Shown here: in pieces, positions 44,541 to 53,590 of the stretch
Numbering within the stretch: position 1 is the stretch's first letter
Layout: every line of letters begins with the position of its first letter
Origin: VRUE01 sp963824215
GTDB lineage: Bacteria > Actinomycetota > Thermoleophilia > Solirubrobacterales > 70-9
Assembly: GCA_963824215.1 (NCBI GenBank)
Contig: CAWGOE010000003.1
Location: forward strand, 124,001-188,000
Direction of reading: 5' to 3'
Length of the DNA: 64,000 nt
Notes under the pieces: model-generated
The model's input: only the letters and a program-made list of their open reading frames with translations
Databases searched by the model: none
Told to the model about the DNA's origin: nothing
Translations under genes and position numbers: made by a program

Positions 44541-46006
44541 GGGTACCACCATTCCTTGCGCTCGATCCGCGACTCCATGTGGACGTGCTTGGTCTCTTGG
44601 AACGCCTCCAGACCCTCGCGGCCGAGCTCACGGCCGAGCCCGGACTGCTTGAAGCCGCCGAAGGGGCCGGCGTCGTTGTCGGTAAGCGGGTCGTTGATCC
44701 AGACCGTGCCAGCGCGCAGCTCGCGCATGCAGCGCACCGCGTTTTCGAGGTCGCCGGTGTAGACGTTGGCGCCGAGCCCGAACTCAGTGCCGTTTGCCAG
44801 CTCGATCGCCTCGTCCAGGGAGCTGACCGGCACGATCGGGGCTACCGGACCGAAGGTCTCCTCGCGCAGCAGAGCGCTGTCGGGCGCCGCTCCGACCACC
44901 ACAGCGGGGGAGAGAAAGTGTCCCTGCCCGGTCCCGCCGCGATCGCCGCCCGTGAGGATCTCGGCCCCGGCCGCGTTGGCCGCCTCGAGCTGGGCGACGA
45001 CTTTGGCGCGCTGCGGGTCGGAGACCATCGGGCCGAGGTCGGTCGCTACCTCGAACGGGTCGCCGAGTACGAGGCTTCGCGTGTGCTCGACGAAGGCGCT
45101 GACGTACTCGTCGAAGACGTCCTCGACCACGTAGAAGCGCTCGGCCGAGGTGCAGACCTGGCCGGCGTTGAGGAAAGCCGCCCAGGCGCCGCCACGGGCG
45201 GCGACCTCGATCTGCGGGGCGACGTCGGCGCAGACGATGAAGGCGTCCTTGCCACCCATCTCCAGGTTCATCCGCGCCATCCGCTCGGTGCAGGCGGCGG
45301 CGATCTTCTTGCCGGTTGCGACCGATCCGGTGAAGGCGACGCAATCGACTCCAGGGTGGGAGGCGATCGCCGCTCCGACGCCTCCGGCACCTGCCAAGAG
45401 GTTGATCACACCAGCTGGCATGTGCTCGAAGGGCTCGGCCAGCATCAGGGTCGAGAGCGGCGTCAGCTCCGAGGGCTTGCAGACAACGCAGTTGCCCGCG
45501 GCCAGCGCCGGCGCCACCTTCCAGGCCAGCAGCAGCAGCGGGTAGTTCCAGGGCACGATGCAGCCGACGATGCCGAGCGGGTCCTTGACCACCATCGCCA
45601 GCTGGGTCGCCTCGATCGGTGGGATTACGCGGCCCGCGTGGTCGCGCCCGATCTCGGCGTAGTAGTCGAAAGCGGCGGCGGTCCACTCCAGCTCGTCGCG
45701 ATTCTCGATCAGCGGCTTGCCGCCCTCGGCGGTCATCGTTCGCGCCAGTCCCTCGGCGCCGTCGCGCAGCCGCCGCGCCACCTCGTGTAGCAGCTCGCAG
45801 CGCTCGCCAGCGGGGGTTTGCGCCCACCCTGGCCAGGCCTCGCGAGCGGCTGTCACGGCCGCGTCGACCTGTTCGGGCGAGGCGGCTGGCACCTCGACGA
45901 TCGTCTCGGTCGTGTACGGGTTCTCGACTGCGAGGAGAGCCCCGGTCCCGGGGACCGCCTCACCTCTGATCAGCAGCGTCGTCGTGTGGCCGCCGTCGAG
46001 GGACAT
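44510..46006 (-). CDS. NAD-dependent aldehyde dehydrogenase
   Basis: 498 aa. Cofactor loop FTGSVATGKKIA, catalytic Glu in NLEMGGKDAFIV, catalytic Cys in LNAGQVCTSAERF, and the C-terminal PFGGFKQSGLGRELG. The overall pattern fits the betaine-aldehyde/gamma-aminobutyraldehyde dehydrogenase group; the exact substrate is not determined. It is monocistronic. Confidence 0.92.
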   Translation of the reverse strand: MSLDGGHTTTLLIRGEAVPGTGALLAVENPYTTETIVEVPAASPEQVDAAVTAAREAWPGWAQTPAGERCELLHEVARRLRDGAEGLARTMTAEGGKPLIENRDELEWTAAAFDYYAEIGRDHAGRVIPPIEATQLAMVVKDPLGIVGCIVPWNYPLLLLAWKVAPALAAGNCVVCKPSELTPLSTLMLAEPFEHMPAGVINLLAGAGGVGAAIASHPGVDCVAFTGSVATGKKIAAACTERMARMNLEMGGKDAFIVCADVAPQIEVAARGGAWAAFLNAGQVCTSAERFYVVEDVFDEYVSAFVEHTRSLVLGDPFEVATDLGPMVSDPQRAKVVAQLEAANAAGAEILTGGDRGGTGQGHFLSPAVVVGAAPDSALLREETFGPVAPIVPVSSLDEAIELANGTEFGLGANVYTGDLENAVRCMRELRAGTVWINDPLTDNDAGPFGGFKQSGLGRELGREGLEAFQETKHVHMESRIERKEWWYPYRAYSQRRS

Positions 46007-46073
46007 CGGTGAGGCTCAGGCTACCCGGCGCGACCGCCCGACTGATCCGTTTGCTTCAATCGGATGACCAGAG

Positions 46074-46215
46074 AAAGGAGGTGGTCCTAACTTGATTCAC
46101 ATGCTTGAGGGGACTCTGGAGGTGCAGGGCCGCTAGGCGCCGCACTGGTTGGGCGCCCGGTGGAATCCACCCCGGGCACCGGCGAGCGTTGGATGGCGGG
46201 CGTTGTCCCACCCGC
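46074..46215 (+). other. Short ORF with strong RBS followed by two hairpins
   Basis: AAAGGAGG at 46074-46081 lies 10 nt before a TTG at 46092, which opens a 14-codon frame ending TAG at 46136 (IHMLEGTLEVQGR after the start). Two GC hairpins follow: 46155-46177 (GCCCGG and TGG arms) and 46196-46215 (GCGGG/CCCGC). The layout suggests a leader peptide or structured RNA. The remaining spacer to 46386 includes an AT-rich stretch and a TAGGAT box at 46336-46341. Confidence 0.4.
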
Positions 46216-46386
46216 TAGCGGTTTCCGCGTCTCGTTTCCAAGCACCTGGCCAGGGCCGCCTTTGGGCGGTCCTGGCGCGTTTTAGGCGCAAATCTGGTTT
46301 TGCCCAAAATTTGGTATATCCGTCCGAATATTGGGTAGGATCTAAAGTCCAACTCATTAAACCAACCATCCGGGGCGGCACTGACG

Positions 46387-47364
46387 GTGGACGGTAGACG
46401 GACAAGAAGGGCTGGATCCGCATTTGGGCGACTTCGCTGCCACGCGGCAGCTTCGATAACTGCGGCGATCTTGATCGGTGCGGTGTGCGTCCCCACTGCC
46501 TCTGCCAGGCTGGTCGAAAAAGCGGTGGATACGGTCGGGTCGACGGTGAAATCGGTCCAGGCCGGCGCGAACAAATCGGTCCAGGCCGGCGCGAACGCCG
46601 TTCCTTTGCTGCCGAGCACGACTCCTCCGGCGAAGCCAACGACGCCGGCAGCGACGCCAGCGCCCCCGGCACCGATACCAGCGCGGCCGCCTCGGGCTCC
46701 GGCGGAGCTGCCAAGCAAGGAGTCGTCCTCGCCCCCGCCTCGAGGGGGTGCTGACTCGAGTGAGCCATCCGCCGTGGATCGGGTCGTCGATGCCGCGGAG
46801 AGCGCGGTCGACTCTGTGCCCAGTGTCGGTGGGGAAGCTGTTTCGGGACCGGTGTCCTCTGGGCGCAGCGACGAGGCTCCGGCTCCGGTATTCCAGAAGG
46901 GCTCGAAGGGCTCCTCGGGTGCCGATGCGGGCGCCGGCGATGCAAGCGCTCGCGGTAGAGGCAAGGCGTTCGGCCCTCCAGTGTCCGTCAGGGCAGCCGA
47001 GGTCGCCGCTCTGCAACGGTGGCTTGCCCGCGTCTGGCCCGCCGTGGCCCTCGGCGGCAACGGAGGCGGTGGGTTCGCGGCAGCCGAGGTCATCGCGGGA
47101 GAGCTGCTCCGCCCGGCGCTCGCCGCGGTCACCGGGTTGCTGCTTGCGAGTGCGCCCACCCTCCCGGCGAGTGCTGATCCGCCCCCCGCCGGTCGCCAGG
47201 GGGTAGCGGGCGCGTCAAAGTCCAGTCCTACGCTTGTCCCTGTTGCCGGCGACGGAGGGGGCGTCGTCTACCTGATCGGCATCGCCGGATTGCTGGCACT
47301 CCTGGCGTTCACGGTATGGCGGGAGTTCGACGTCGCGCTCAGGCCCTGGCAGCACCGGCACTGA
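46387..47364 (+). CDS. Exported Pro/Ala/Ser-rich membrane protein
   Basis: 325 aa, GTG start. Signal segment AAASITAAILIGAVCVPTAS. A short tandem repeat KSVQAGAN-KSVQAGAN at about 53-69, then a long Pro/Ala/Ser-rich region, a hydrophobic stretch LLRPALAAVTGLLLASAPTL and a C-terminal TM helix VVYLIGIAGLLALLAFTVWR. No catalytic motif. A cell-envelope protein with a disordered spacer is likely. Its end overlaps the convergent SDR gene by 26 nt. A stretch with repeated GC-rich codons may inflate reading frames on the other strand. Confidence 0.65.
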   Translation: MDGRRTRRAGSAFGRLRCHAAASITAAILIGAVCVPTASARLVEKAVDTVGSTVKSVQAGANKSVQAGANAVPLLPSTTPPAKPTTPAATPAPPAPIPARPPRAPAELPSKESSSPPPRGGADSSEPSAVDRVVDAAESAVDSVPSVGGEAVSGPVSSGRSDEAPAPVFQKGSKGSSGADAGAGDASARGRGKAFGPPVSVRAAEVAALQRWLARVWPAVALGGNGGGGFAAAEVIAGELLRPALAAVTGLLLASAPTLPASADPPPAGRQGVAGASKSSPTLVPVAGDGGGVVYLIGIAGLLALLAFTVWREFDVALRPWQHRH

Positions 47365-48379
47365 GCAGGCTGCGGCCGCAGTCGGCGATCGAGTCCTCGC
47401 TCGGACGGGGCGACCAGCTGAGGTGGGTCTTCGCCTTCTCGCTCGATAGCTCGGTCTTCTTGCCGAGCTGGCCGGTGATCGAGCGGACGCTGGGATCGAA
47501 GAGGCCCATCGCCCGCACGACCAGGTTCGGCACCGAGCGCGTCGGCACCTTTGCCGCGTCCTCGCCGAGCCGCTCGCGCAGGATTGCGGCGACCTCGGCA
47601 AACCAGAGGAAGCGCTCGATCGCGATGAAGCGCTCGCCGCCGGCCTCGGGCGCCGTCATCGCCCTGATCTGCAGATCGGCGACGTCGCGGACGTCGACGA
47701 AGCTGAAGCCGATTCGCGGCACGCCGGGCATCCCGCCCAGCAGCCGTTCGATTGCCTGCAGCGAGAAGGAGCGTCCTTCGCTCAGCACCGGGCCGATGAT
47801 CGCGCCGGGATTGACCGTGGCCAGCTTCTCTGTTGCGCTCCGCTCACCCATGAAGTCCCAGGCGGCGCGCTCGGCGATCGTCTTCGAGCGCGCGTATGGC
47901 GAGAGGTTGGGGTTGTCCGGGTCGCTCCAGTTCTGCTCGGTCAGCGGACCGGATGCCGGTTTGTCGCCCCCAGTGACTGCTGCTACAGAGGAAGTGACGA
48001 CGATGCGCTGGACGCCGGCGTCGAGCGCGGCGGCGAGGACCCGCAGGGTCCCCTCGCGCGCCGGCACGATCAGCTCGTCAGGGTCCTTTGGCTGCTGCGG
48101 CGGAAAGGGGGAGGCGACGTGAAGGACGTAGTCGCAGCCCTCGACCGCCTGCGGCCAACCGGCATCGTCGTTGAGGTCGGCGGCGAGGACGGTGAGGCGA
48201 TCGCCCACGTCCACCTCCGGCGCCAGCGCAGCGCGCACCCCTCCCTCGCGGGCAAGGTCGCGCACGGTCGTACGCACGCGGTAGCCGCGGCGCAGCAGCT
48301 CGACCAGGCACCAGCCGCCGAGGTAGCCCGAGCCACCGGTGACCAGAACGGTCTTCGTCTCCTCCTGGGAACCCTCCAT
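47339..48379 (-). CDS. Extended SDR / NAD-dependent epimerase-type reductase
   Basis: 346 aa from the ATG at 48379. TKTVLVTGGSGYLGGWCLVE is the Rossmann GxxGxxG, LHVASPFPP follows, and the catalytic Tyr-x3-Lys is in SPYARSKTIAE. Resembles dihydroflavonol-4-reductase-like proteins (FSFVDVRDVADLQIRAMTAP). Uses NAD(P)H to reduce a ketone or aldehyde; substrate unknown. Diverges from the DUF2855 gene with only 40 nt between starts. Confidence 0.88.
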   Translation of the reverse strand: MEGSQEETKTVLVTGGSGYLGGWCLVELLRRGYRVRTTVRDLAREGGVRAALAPEVDVGDRLTVLAADLNDDAGWPQAVEGCDYVLHVASPFPPQQPKDPDELIVPAREGTLRVLAAALDAGVQRIVVTSSVAAVTGGDKPASGPLTEQNWSDPDNPNLSPYARSKTIAERAAWDFMGERSATEKLATVNPGAIIGPVLSEGRSFSLQAIERLLGGMPGVPRIGFSFVDVRDVADLQIRAMTAPEAGGERFIAIERFLWFAEVAAILRERLGEDAAKVPTRSVPNLVVRAMGLFDPSVRSITGQLGKKTELSSEKAKTHLSWSPRPSEDSIADCGRSLLSAGAARA

Positions 48380-48419
48380 TGGTACGGGGAGTATGAACGT
48401 GAGAGCATCCTCTGCGGGG

Positions 48420-49490
48420 ATGAGCGACTTCCTGGTCAAGCGGAACGACGTGCGCGAGTGTCGCGTGGTCGAGTCCGCTCCGCCCGAGCTTCAGCCGGGA
48501 CAGGCGCTCCTCCGTGTTGACACCTTCGGCCTCACCGCCAACAACGTCAGCTACGCGGTCTTCGGCGAGGCGATGAGCTACTGGGACTTCTTCCCGACCG
48601 AGGAGGAGGGCTGGGGCCGGGTGCCGATGTGGGGCTTCGCCGAGGTCGAGCGGAGCGAGGCAGAGGGCGTCGAGCCGGGGACCCGCCTGTTCGGCTACCT
48701 GCCGCCTTCCTCGCATCTGCTCGTCACCCCCGCTGACGCCAGCGAGGCCGGCTTCGTCGACGGCTCGCCCCACCGCGCCGAGCTGCCCTCGGCCTATCAC
48801 CGTTACCTGGCGAGCGGGAGCGATCCGTTTTACCGGGCCGACAGCGAGGCGATCCAGATGCTGCTGCGCCCGCTCTTCTTCACTTCCTTCCTGATCGACG
48901 ACCAGCTCGCCGACGAGGGCTTGGTCGCGCGCGGCCCAATCGTGATCGCCAGTGCTTCGAGCAAGACGGCGATCGCCGCCGCCTTCATGCTTGCCCAGCG
49001 CGACGGTGTCGAGCTGATCGGCCTCACCTCGCCGGGCAACATCGAGTTCGTCGAAGGCCTCGGGATCTACGGCCGCACCGTCAGCTACGACGCGATCGAG
49101 ACCCTGGAGCGGGGTCCGGCGACCTTCGTCGACGTCGCCGGCGACGCGGCTGTGCGCCAGGCGGTCCACTCGCACTTCGACGACGAGCTCATCCACAGCA
49201 TGGCGGTGGGGATGACTCATTGGGAGGGCCTCGACCCCGGGGGCGCCGAGCTGCCGGGGCCTAGGCCGACCTTCTTTTTCGCCCCGACCCGCGTCTCCAA
49301 GCGCTCTAAGGACTGGGGCCGCGCTGGCTTCCAGTCGCGCGTGGCCGACGCCTGGCACCCCTTCTGCACGTGGACCGGGGAGTGGCTGGAGGCGATCCCC
49401 GGCCAGGGCTTCGATGCGCTGCAGACCGCCTATCTCGACGTGCTCGAGGGCCGCGTCGACCCCAAGCACGCCCACGTGCTGACGCTCTAG
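48420..49490 (+). CDS. DUF2855 family protein
   Basis: 356 aa from the ATG at 48420. LLRVDTFGLTANNVSYAVFG, the region FPTEEEGWGRVPMWGFAEVE and the later IVIASASSKTAIAAAFMLAQ match DUF2855, a family related to medium-chain reductases but lacking the zinc site. Probably an NADPH-dependent reductase. It ends 4 nt inside the convergent M55 peptidase gene. Confidence 0.85.
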   Translation: MSDFLVKRNDVRECRVVESAPPELQPGQALLRVDTFGLTANNVSYAVFGEAMSYWDFFPTEEEGWGRVPMWGFAEVERSEAEGVEPGTRLFGYLPPSSHLLVTPADASEAGFVDGSPHRAELPSAYHRYLASGSDPFYRADSEAIQMLLRPLFFTSFLIDDQLADEGLVARGPIVIASASSKTAIAAAFMLAQRDGVELIGLTSPGNIEFVEGLGIYGRTVSYDAIETLERGPATFVDVAGDAAVRQAVHSHFDDELIHSMAVGMTHWEGLDPGGAELPGPRPTFFFAPTRVSKRSKDWGRAGFQSRVADAWHPFCTWTGEWLEAIPGQGFDALQTAYLDVLEGRVDPKHAHVLTL

Positions 49491-50419
49491 CTGCTGGCGC
49501 CCTGGGGAGATGCGGCGAGCCAGCTGCGCTCCTTCGAGCGCATCACCGGCGTCGCCACGACGCTGCCGAGCCGGCGCTGCAGCGCTCGCCTGCGTGAGTC
49601 GTGCCCGGCGGGGAGCAGCATGGCGAGCTGGCGGTACTCGCGCGAGACCTGGCTCGAGCGGAAAACCGAGGCGATCGCGGTGAGCAGATCGCCGGGTGCG
49701 GCGACCGTCGTCCGCGCCAGCTCCTCTCCTTCGACCACGATCTGAAGCTCGGCCGGGTAACTGCGGGCGGGTGGCGGCTGCGGCGCCGCCTCCAGCGCGG
49801 TGGCGATCGCATCGGCAAGCTCAGTGCGGACCGTGCCGATATCGCGCGAGCGAGCCCGCGCTCGCCCCAAGCCCTCCTTGGCCACGACCAGTCGCGCTCC
49901 CCCCAGCTCACCTTCGTCGAGCTCCTCGAGCATCCAGCGATCGCCGCTTGCGACCAGCACCGGGATCTCCTCCGTAGCCAGACCTTGCGCGTAGACCTGG
50001 ACCTCGTTCAGCGACTCGCCGTCGAGCAGCACCTCCATCTCCCAGATGAACGTGTGCGAGCAGAAGGCGCGCGGGTTTGGCGTGCTGGCGTGGTGACCGA
50101 GCATCACCACAGCGTCGAGCGGGCCGCCGTTGGCCTTGGTCATCGAGGGGTCGGCCTCGACCAGCGCCAGGTCGGCGATCGGGCGCACCTCGATCCCGGC
50201 CGGCATGCGGTCGCGTTCGATGTTGGTCCCGACCATGTGCCAGTCGCCGACCGAGATGCGCTCGGCGCCGCCGGCGCGCAGGGCCTCGATGACAGCCAGC
50301 ACCTCGTCGGTCATCAGCCTGCGGCCGCGGGTGTAGGCCGAGGGGTGGGAGGGTAGGCAGTCACCGTACCCGTCGATGCCTGCGATTCCCTCCATATCGG
50401 CCGCGACCAGGATGTTCAC
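49487..50419 (-). CDS. M55 family D-aminopeptidase (DppA-like)
   Basis: 310 aa from the GTG at 50419; an ATG at 50455 is possible. NILVAADMEGIAGIDGYGDC holds the Asp-x-Glu metal pair; GDWHMVGTNIERDRMP and VMLGHHASTPNPRAFCSHTF complete the dinuclear zinc site. DppA enzymes release D-amino acids from peptides and can recycle cell-wall material. The open frame extends far upstream without meaning, over the genes on the other strand, so I cut it here. Confidence 0.88.
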   Translation of the reverse strand: MNILVAADMEGIAGIDGYGDCLPSHPSAYTRGRRLMTDEVLAVIEALRAGGAERISVGDWHMVGTNIERDRMPAGIEVRPIADLALVEADPSMTKANGGPLDAVVMLGHHASTPNPRAFCSHTFIWEMEVLLDGESLNEVQVYAQGLATEEIPVLVASGDRWMLEELDEGELGGARLVVAKEGLGRARARSRDIGTVRTELADAIATALEAAPQPPPARSYPAELQIVVEGEELARTTVAAPGDLLTAIASVFRSSQVSREYRQLAMLLPAGHDSRRRALQRRLGSVVATPVMRSKERSWLAASPQGASS

Positions 50420-50488
50420 CGGTCCAGCGTATCCGCGGAGATACCCTGCTCGCATCCAATCGATTCCCGACTCGCGAATGGAGGCCAC

Positions 50489-50848
50489 GTGATCAGCAAG
50501 ACCGACTTCATCGGGGTGCCCTCGCAGGATGCCGAGCGCTCCCGCAGCTTCTACGTCGAGACGCTCGGCCTGCGCGAGGACGAGAACTCGCGCTTCGAGT
50601 TCTGGGCCGGCGAGACCTGCTTCGGCATCTGGGAGCCGGAGAAATTCGGCATGAGCTTCGCGCCGCAGAAGAACGCCCACCCGGCGTTGCACGTCGACGA
50701 CGTCGAGGCGGCGCGAAAGGAGCTGGAAGCGAAGGGGGTTGAGTTCTCCGGCGAGATCATGGACACCGGGGTCTGCCATATGGCCTTCTTCACCGACCCC
50801 GACGGCAACGACTTGATGCTGCACAGCCGCTACGCGCCCTACGAGTAG
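50489..50848 (+). CDS. VOC (glyoxalase-like) protein
   Basis: 119 aa, GTG start. KTDFIGVPSQDAERSRSFYV and HPALHVDDVEAARKELEAKG, then MAFFTDPDGNDLMLHSRYAP, form a single beta-alpha-beta-beta-beta unit pair of the VOC fold, with a metal-capable His and Glu. A small detoxification or ring-cleaving enzyme; substrate unknown. It probably shares an operon with the reductase that starts 3 nt downstream. Confidence 0.88.
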   Translation: MISKTDFIGVPSQDAERSRSFYVETLGLREDENSRFEFWAGETCFGIWEPEKFGMSFAPQKNAHPALHVDDVEAARKELEAKGVEFSGEIMDTGVCHMAFFTDPDGNDLMLHSRYAPYE

Positions 50849-50851
50849 ACC

Positions 50852-51490
50852 ATGCCGAAACTGAGATTCGAGATTTCGATTTCGCTCGACGGCTACGCAG
50901 CCGGCCCGAATCAGAGCGAGGAGAACCCGCTCGGCGAAGGCGGCGAGGAGCTGCACGAGTGGGTCATCAAGCTCGCCGCCTGGCGGGAGTCGCACGGCTA
51001 TGAGGGGGGAGAGGTGAACGCGAGCACGCCGCTGATGGAGGAATCGCAGAGCGGGGTTGGGGCCGTGATCATGGGTCGCAACATGTTCGGCGGCGGACCG
51101 GGGACCTGGGGCGAGGACCCGTGGCAGGGATGGTGGGGCGAGGAACCGCCGTTCCACATGCCGGTCTTCGTGCTCACCCACCACGAGCGCGAGCCGCTGA
51201 CCCTGGGCGAGACCACCTTCACCTTCGTCACCGACGGGATCGAGTCGGCGCTGGCGCAGGCGCGGGAGGCGGCGGGTGAGGACGACGTCACGATCGGCGG
51301 TGGCGCCAACGTCGCTCAGCAGTACCTCTCCGCCGGCCTGATCGACCAGATGCAGCTCAACATCGCGCCGATTCTGCTCGGCGACGGCACGCGGCTGTTC
51401 GACGACGACGCCGGCGCGGGCCTCGACCTGGAGCCGATTCTCGTCGTCGATACGCCCGACGTCACCCACCTTCGCTACCGCGTCGGCTAG
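50852..51490 (+). CDS. DHFR/RibD-like reductase
   Basis: 212 aa. FEISISLDGYAAGPNQSEEN, VIMGRNMFGGGPGTWG, then FTFVTDGIESALAQAREAAG and IGGGANVAQQYLSAGLIDQM are RibD C-terminal-like motifs with an NADPH GGG loop. Third paralogue in the window, the longest and closest to the standard form. Coupled to a VOC protein, a frequent pair in actinobacteria. Confidence 0.9.
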   Translation: MPKLRFEISISLDGYAAGPNQSEENPLGEGGEELHEWVIKLAAWRESHGYEGGEVNASTPLMEESQSGVGAVIMGRNMFGGGPGTWGEDPWQGWWGEEPPFHMPVFVLTHHEREPLTLGETTFTFVTDGIESALAQAREAAGEDDVTIGGGANVAQQYLSAGLIDQMQLNIAPILLGDGTRLFDDDAGAGLDLEPILVVDTPDVTHLRYRVG

Positions 51491-51544
51491 CCGCTCTGCA
51501 ACCGGCGGCGATATGCGGGAGATCACACTGGCTGACCAGCCAGC

Positions 51545-53062
51545 ATGCGACAATCGCCACCCGTGGCCGAGGGTTCGCCCGAACATCTCGATGTCCTGAT
51601 CGTCGGCGCCGGCCTCTCCGGAGTCGGCGCCGCCTGGCATCTGCAGGACCGCTGTCCGGGCAAGAGCTACGCGATCTTCGAGGCGCGCGGCGACCTCGGC
51701 GGCACCTGGGACCTCTTCCGCTATCCGGGCATCCGCTCGGACTCCGACATGCACACGCTGGGCTATCGCTTCAAGCCGTGGACGGCGGCGAAGTCGATCA
51801 CCGACGGCTCCTCGATCCTCGAGTACGTCCGCGAGACGGCGGCTGATCACGGCATCGAGGACAAGATCCGCCTCCATCACCGTGTGGTGGCCGCCAGCTG
51901 GTCGAGCGCTGACTCTCGGTGGACGGTCGAGGCCGAACGCACCGAGACCGGTGAGACCGTGCAGGTCACCTGCGACTTCCTCTGGACCTGCAGCGGCTAC
52001 TACCGCTACGACCAGGGCTACACGCCGCAGTTCGAGGGATTCGATCGTTTCGGCGGCGAGGTCGTCCATCCCCAGCACTGGCCCGAGGATCTCGACTACG
52101 CGGGCAAGCGGGTGGTCGTGATCGGCAGCGGCGCCACCGCCGTCACGCTCGTCCCGGCGATGGCGGAGAAGGCCGCGCACGTGACGATGCTGCAGCGCTC
52201 GCCTACCTACATTGCATCGCTGCCGGCCGAGGACAGGATCGCCACGCGGCTGCGACGCTTCCTGCCCGATCGCGCCGTTTACTCGATCGTGCGCTGGAAA
52301 AACGTGCTGATGCAGACGGCCTTCTACCAGCTCAGCCGCCGCCGGCCGGAGGTGGTGAAGAGGTTCATCCGCAAAGGGGTCGAACGGGCGCTGCCGCCTG
52401 GCTACGACATCGATAAGCACTTCACGCCGCGCTACAACCCGTGGGATCAGCGCATGTGCCTGGTCCCCGACAGTGACCTCTTCGAGGCCATCTCCAGCGG
52501 CGAGGCCTCGGTCGTCACCGACCGGATCGCGCGCTTCACTGAGCGCGGAATCGAGCTCGAGTCCGGCGAGGAGCTGGAGGCCGACGTGATAGTCACCGCG
52601 ACCGGGCTGAACCTGCTTTTCCTCGGCGGCCTGCAGTTGAGCGTTGACGGCGAGGGCGTCGATATCCCCAGCACGATGACCTACAAAGGCATGATGCTGA
52701 GCGGCGTTCCCAACTTCGCTTTCACCGTCGGCTACACCAACGCCTCCTGGACGCTGAAGGCGGACCTCACCTCCGAGTACGTCTGTCGCTTGCTGGACCA
52801 CATGGACGCACACGGTTACCGGCGCTGTGCCCCCGAGGTCGACGCGAGTGTGACCGAGGAGCCGCTGCTCGACTTCACTTCAGGCTACGTGCTGCGCTCG
52901 CTCGACCAGTTCCCCAAACAGGGCTCGGTGGAGCCGTGGAAGCTGCGCCAGAACTACGTCTTCGACATCCGCACGATCAGGCGCGGGGCGATCGATGATG
53001 GCGCGATGCGCTTTGGCCACGGCGCGAGTGAGCCGCGCTCGGCCGAGAAGATCGCCGCCTGA
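51545..53062 (+). CDS. Class B flavin monooxygenase (Baeyer-Villiger type)
   Basis: 505 aa. FAD site VGAGLSGVGAAWHL; the Baeyer-Villiger motif FGGEVVHPQHWP (FxGxxxHxxxWP) near residues 173-184; NADP site VIGSGATAVTLVPAMAE. It oxygenates ketones to esters or hydroxylates N or S. Monocistronic, and nothing nearby identifies the substrate. Confidence 0.92.
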   Translation: MRQSPPVAEGSPEHLDVLIVGAGLSGVGAAWHLQDRCPGKSYAIFEARGDLGGTWDLFRYPGIRSDSDMHTLGYRFKPWTAAKSITDGSSILEYVRETAADHGIEDKIRLHHRVVAASWSSADSRWTVEAERTETGETVQVTCDFLWTCSGYYRYDQGYTPQFEGFDRFGGEVVHPQHWPEDLDYAGKRVVVIGSGATAVTLVPAMAEKAAHVTMLQRSPTYIASLPAEDRIATRLRRFLPDRAVYSIVRWKNVLMQTAFYQLSRRRPEVVKRFIRKGVERALPPGYDIDKHFTPRYNPWDQRMCLVPDSDLFEAISSGEASVVTDRIARFTERGIELESGEELEADVIVTATGLNLLFLGGLQLSVDGEGVDIPSTMTYKGMMLSGVPNFAFTVGYTNASWTLKADLTSEYVCRLLDHMDAHGYRRCAPEVDASVTEEPLLDFTSGYVLRSLDQFPKQGSVEPWKLRQNYVFDIRTIRRGAIDDGAMRFGHGASEPRSAEKIAA

Positions 53063-53094
53063 TTCGATTCTGCGGCAACGGGTAGCGGGGCCGC

Positions 53095-53544
53095 ATGCAA
53101 ATCAAGCTGCTGCTCCCAGTCCTGGCCCTCTGCCTCGCGATCGGCGTCGGTGTTGCCGGCTGCGGTGATGACGACGGCGACGACACCGGCTCGGCCACCG
53201 TCACCGAGACGACCGAAACCACGACCGAGGCTGGCGATGATTCGGCCTCTGGCGGCAGCGCTCCCGCCCCCAGCGGTGACGCGGCGCGGTCCGAAAAAGT
53301 CGAGATCGTCGACTTTGCCTACGACCCCGATCCGGTGACGATCGAGGAAGGCGGCAAGGTGATCTGGCAGAACGAGGACTCGGCGCCGCATACCGCGACC
53401 GCCGACGACGGCAGCTTCGACACCGGCACGCTGGAGGAAGGCAAGCTCAAGTCCGAGACCTTCAAGGAGGCGGGCACTTACTCCTACATCTGCTCGATCC
53501 ACCCGGACATGACCGGCACGGTCGAAGTGGTGGCAGCCGGCTGA
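53095..53544 (+). CDS. Cupredoxin lipoprotein (plastocyanin/azurin-like)
   Basis: 149 aa. Signal with lipobox IGVGVAGCGDDD, so Cys becomes the lipidated first residue. A Thr/Ser/Gly-rich spacer follows, then the cupredoxin domain: APHTATADDGS holds His, and YSYICSIHPDMTG holds Cys, His and Met, a complete type 1 copper site. Electron carrier at the outer face of the membrane. A related secreted protein at 62521 adjoins a multicopper oxidase. Confidence 0.92.
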   Translation: MQIKLLLPVLALCLAIGVGVAGCGDDDGDDTGSATVTETTETTTEAGDDSASGGSAPAPSGDAARSEKVEIVDFAYDPDPVTIEEGGKVIWQNEDSAPHTATADDGSFDTGTLEEGKLKSETFKEAGTYSYICSIHPDMTGTVEVVAAG

Positions 53545-53590
53545 CGCTTAGCCAGGGATGCGGCGTCGCGCATAGAATCGCGGCGTCGCG

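Noticed and set aside
46149..46397. 82-codon frame after the short ORF at 46 kb
   Set aside because: Runs through the hairpins and AT-rich promoter region; no motif.
50420..52813. Long minus-strand open frame upstream of the M55 peptidase
   Set aside because: It lies opposite the VOC, reductase and monooxygenase genes, has low-complexity composition and no domain; the peptidase starts at 50419.
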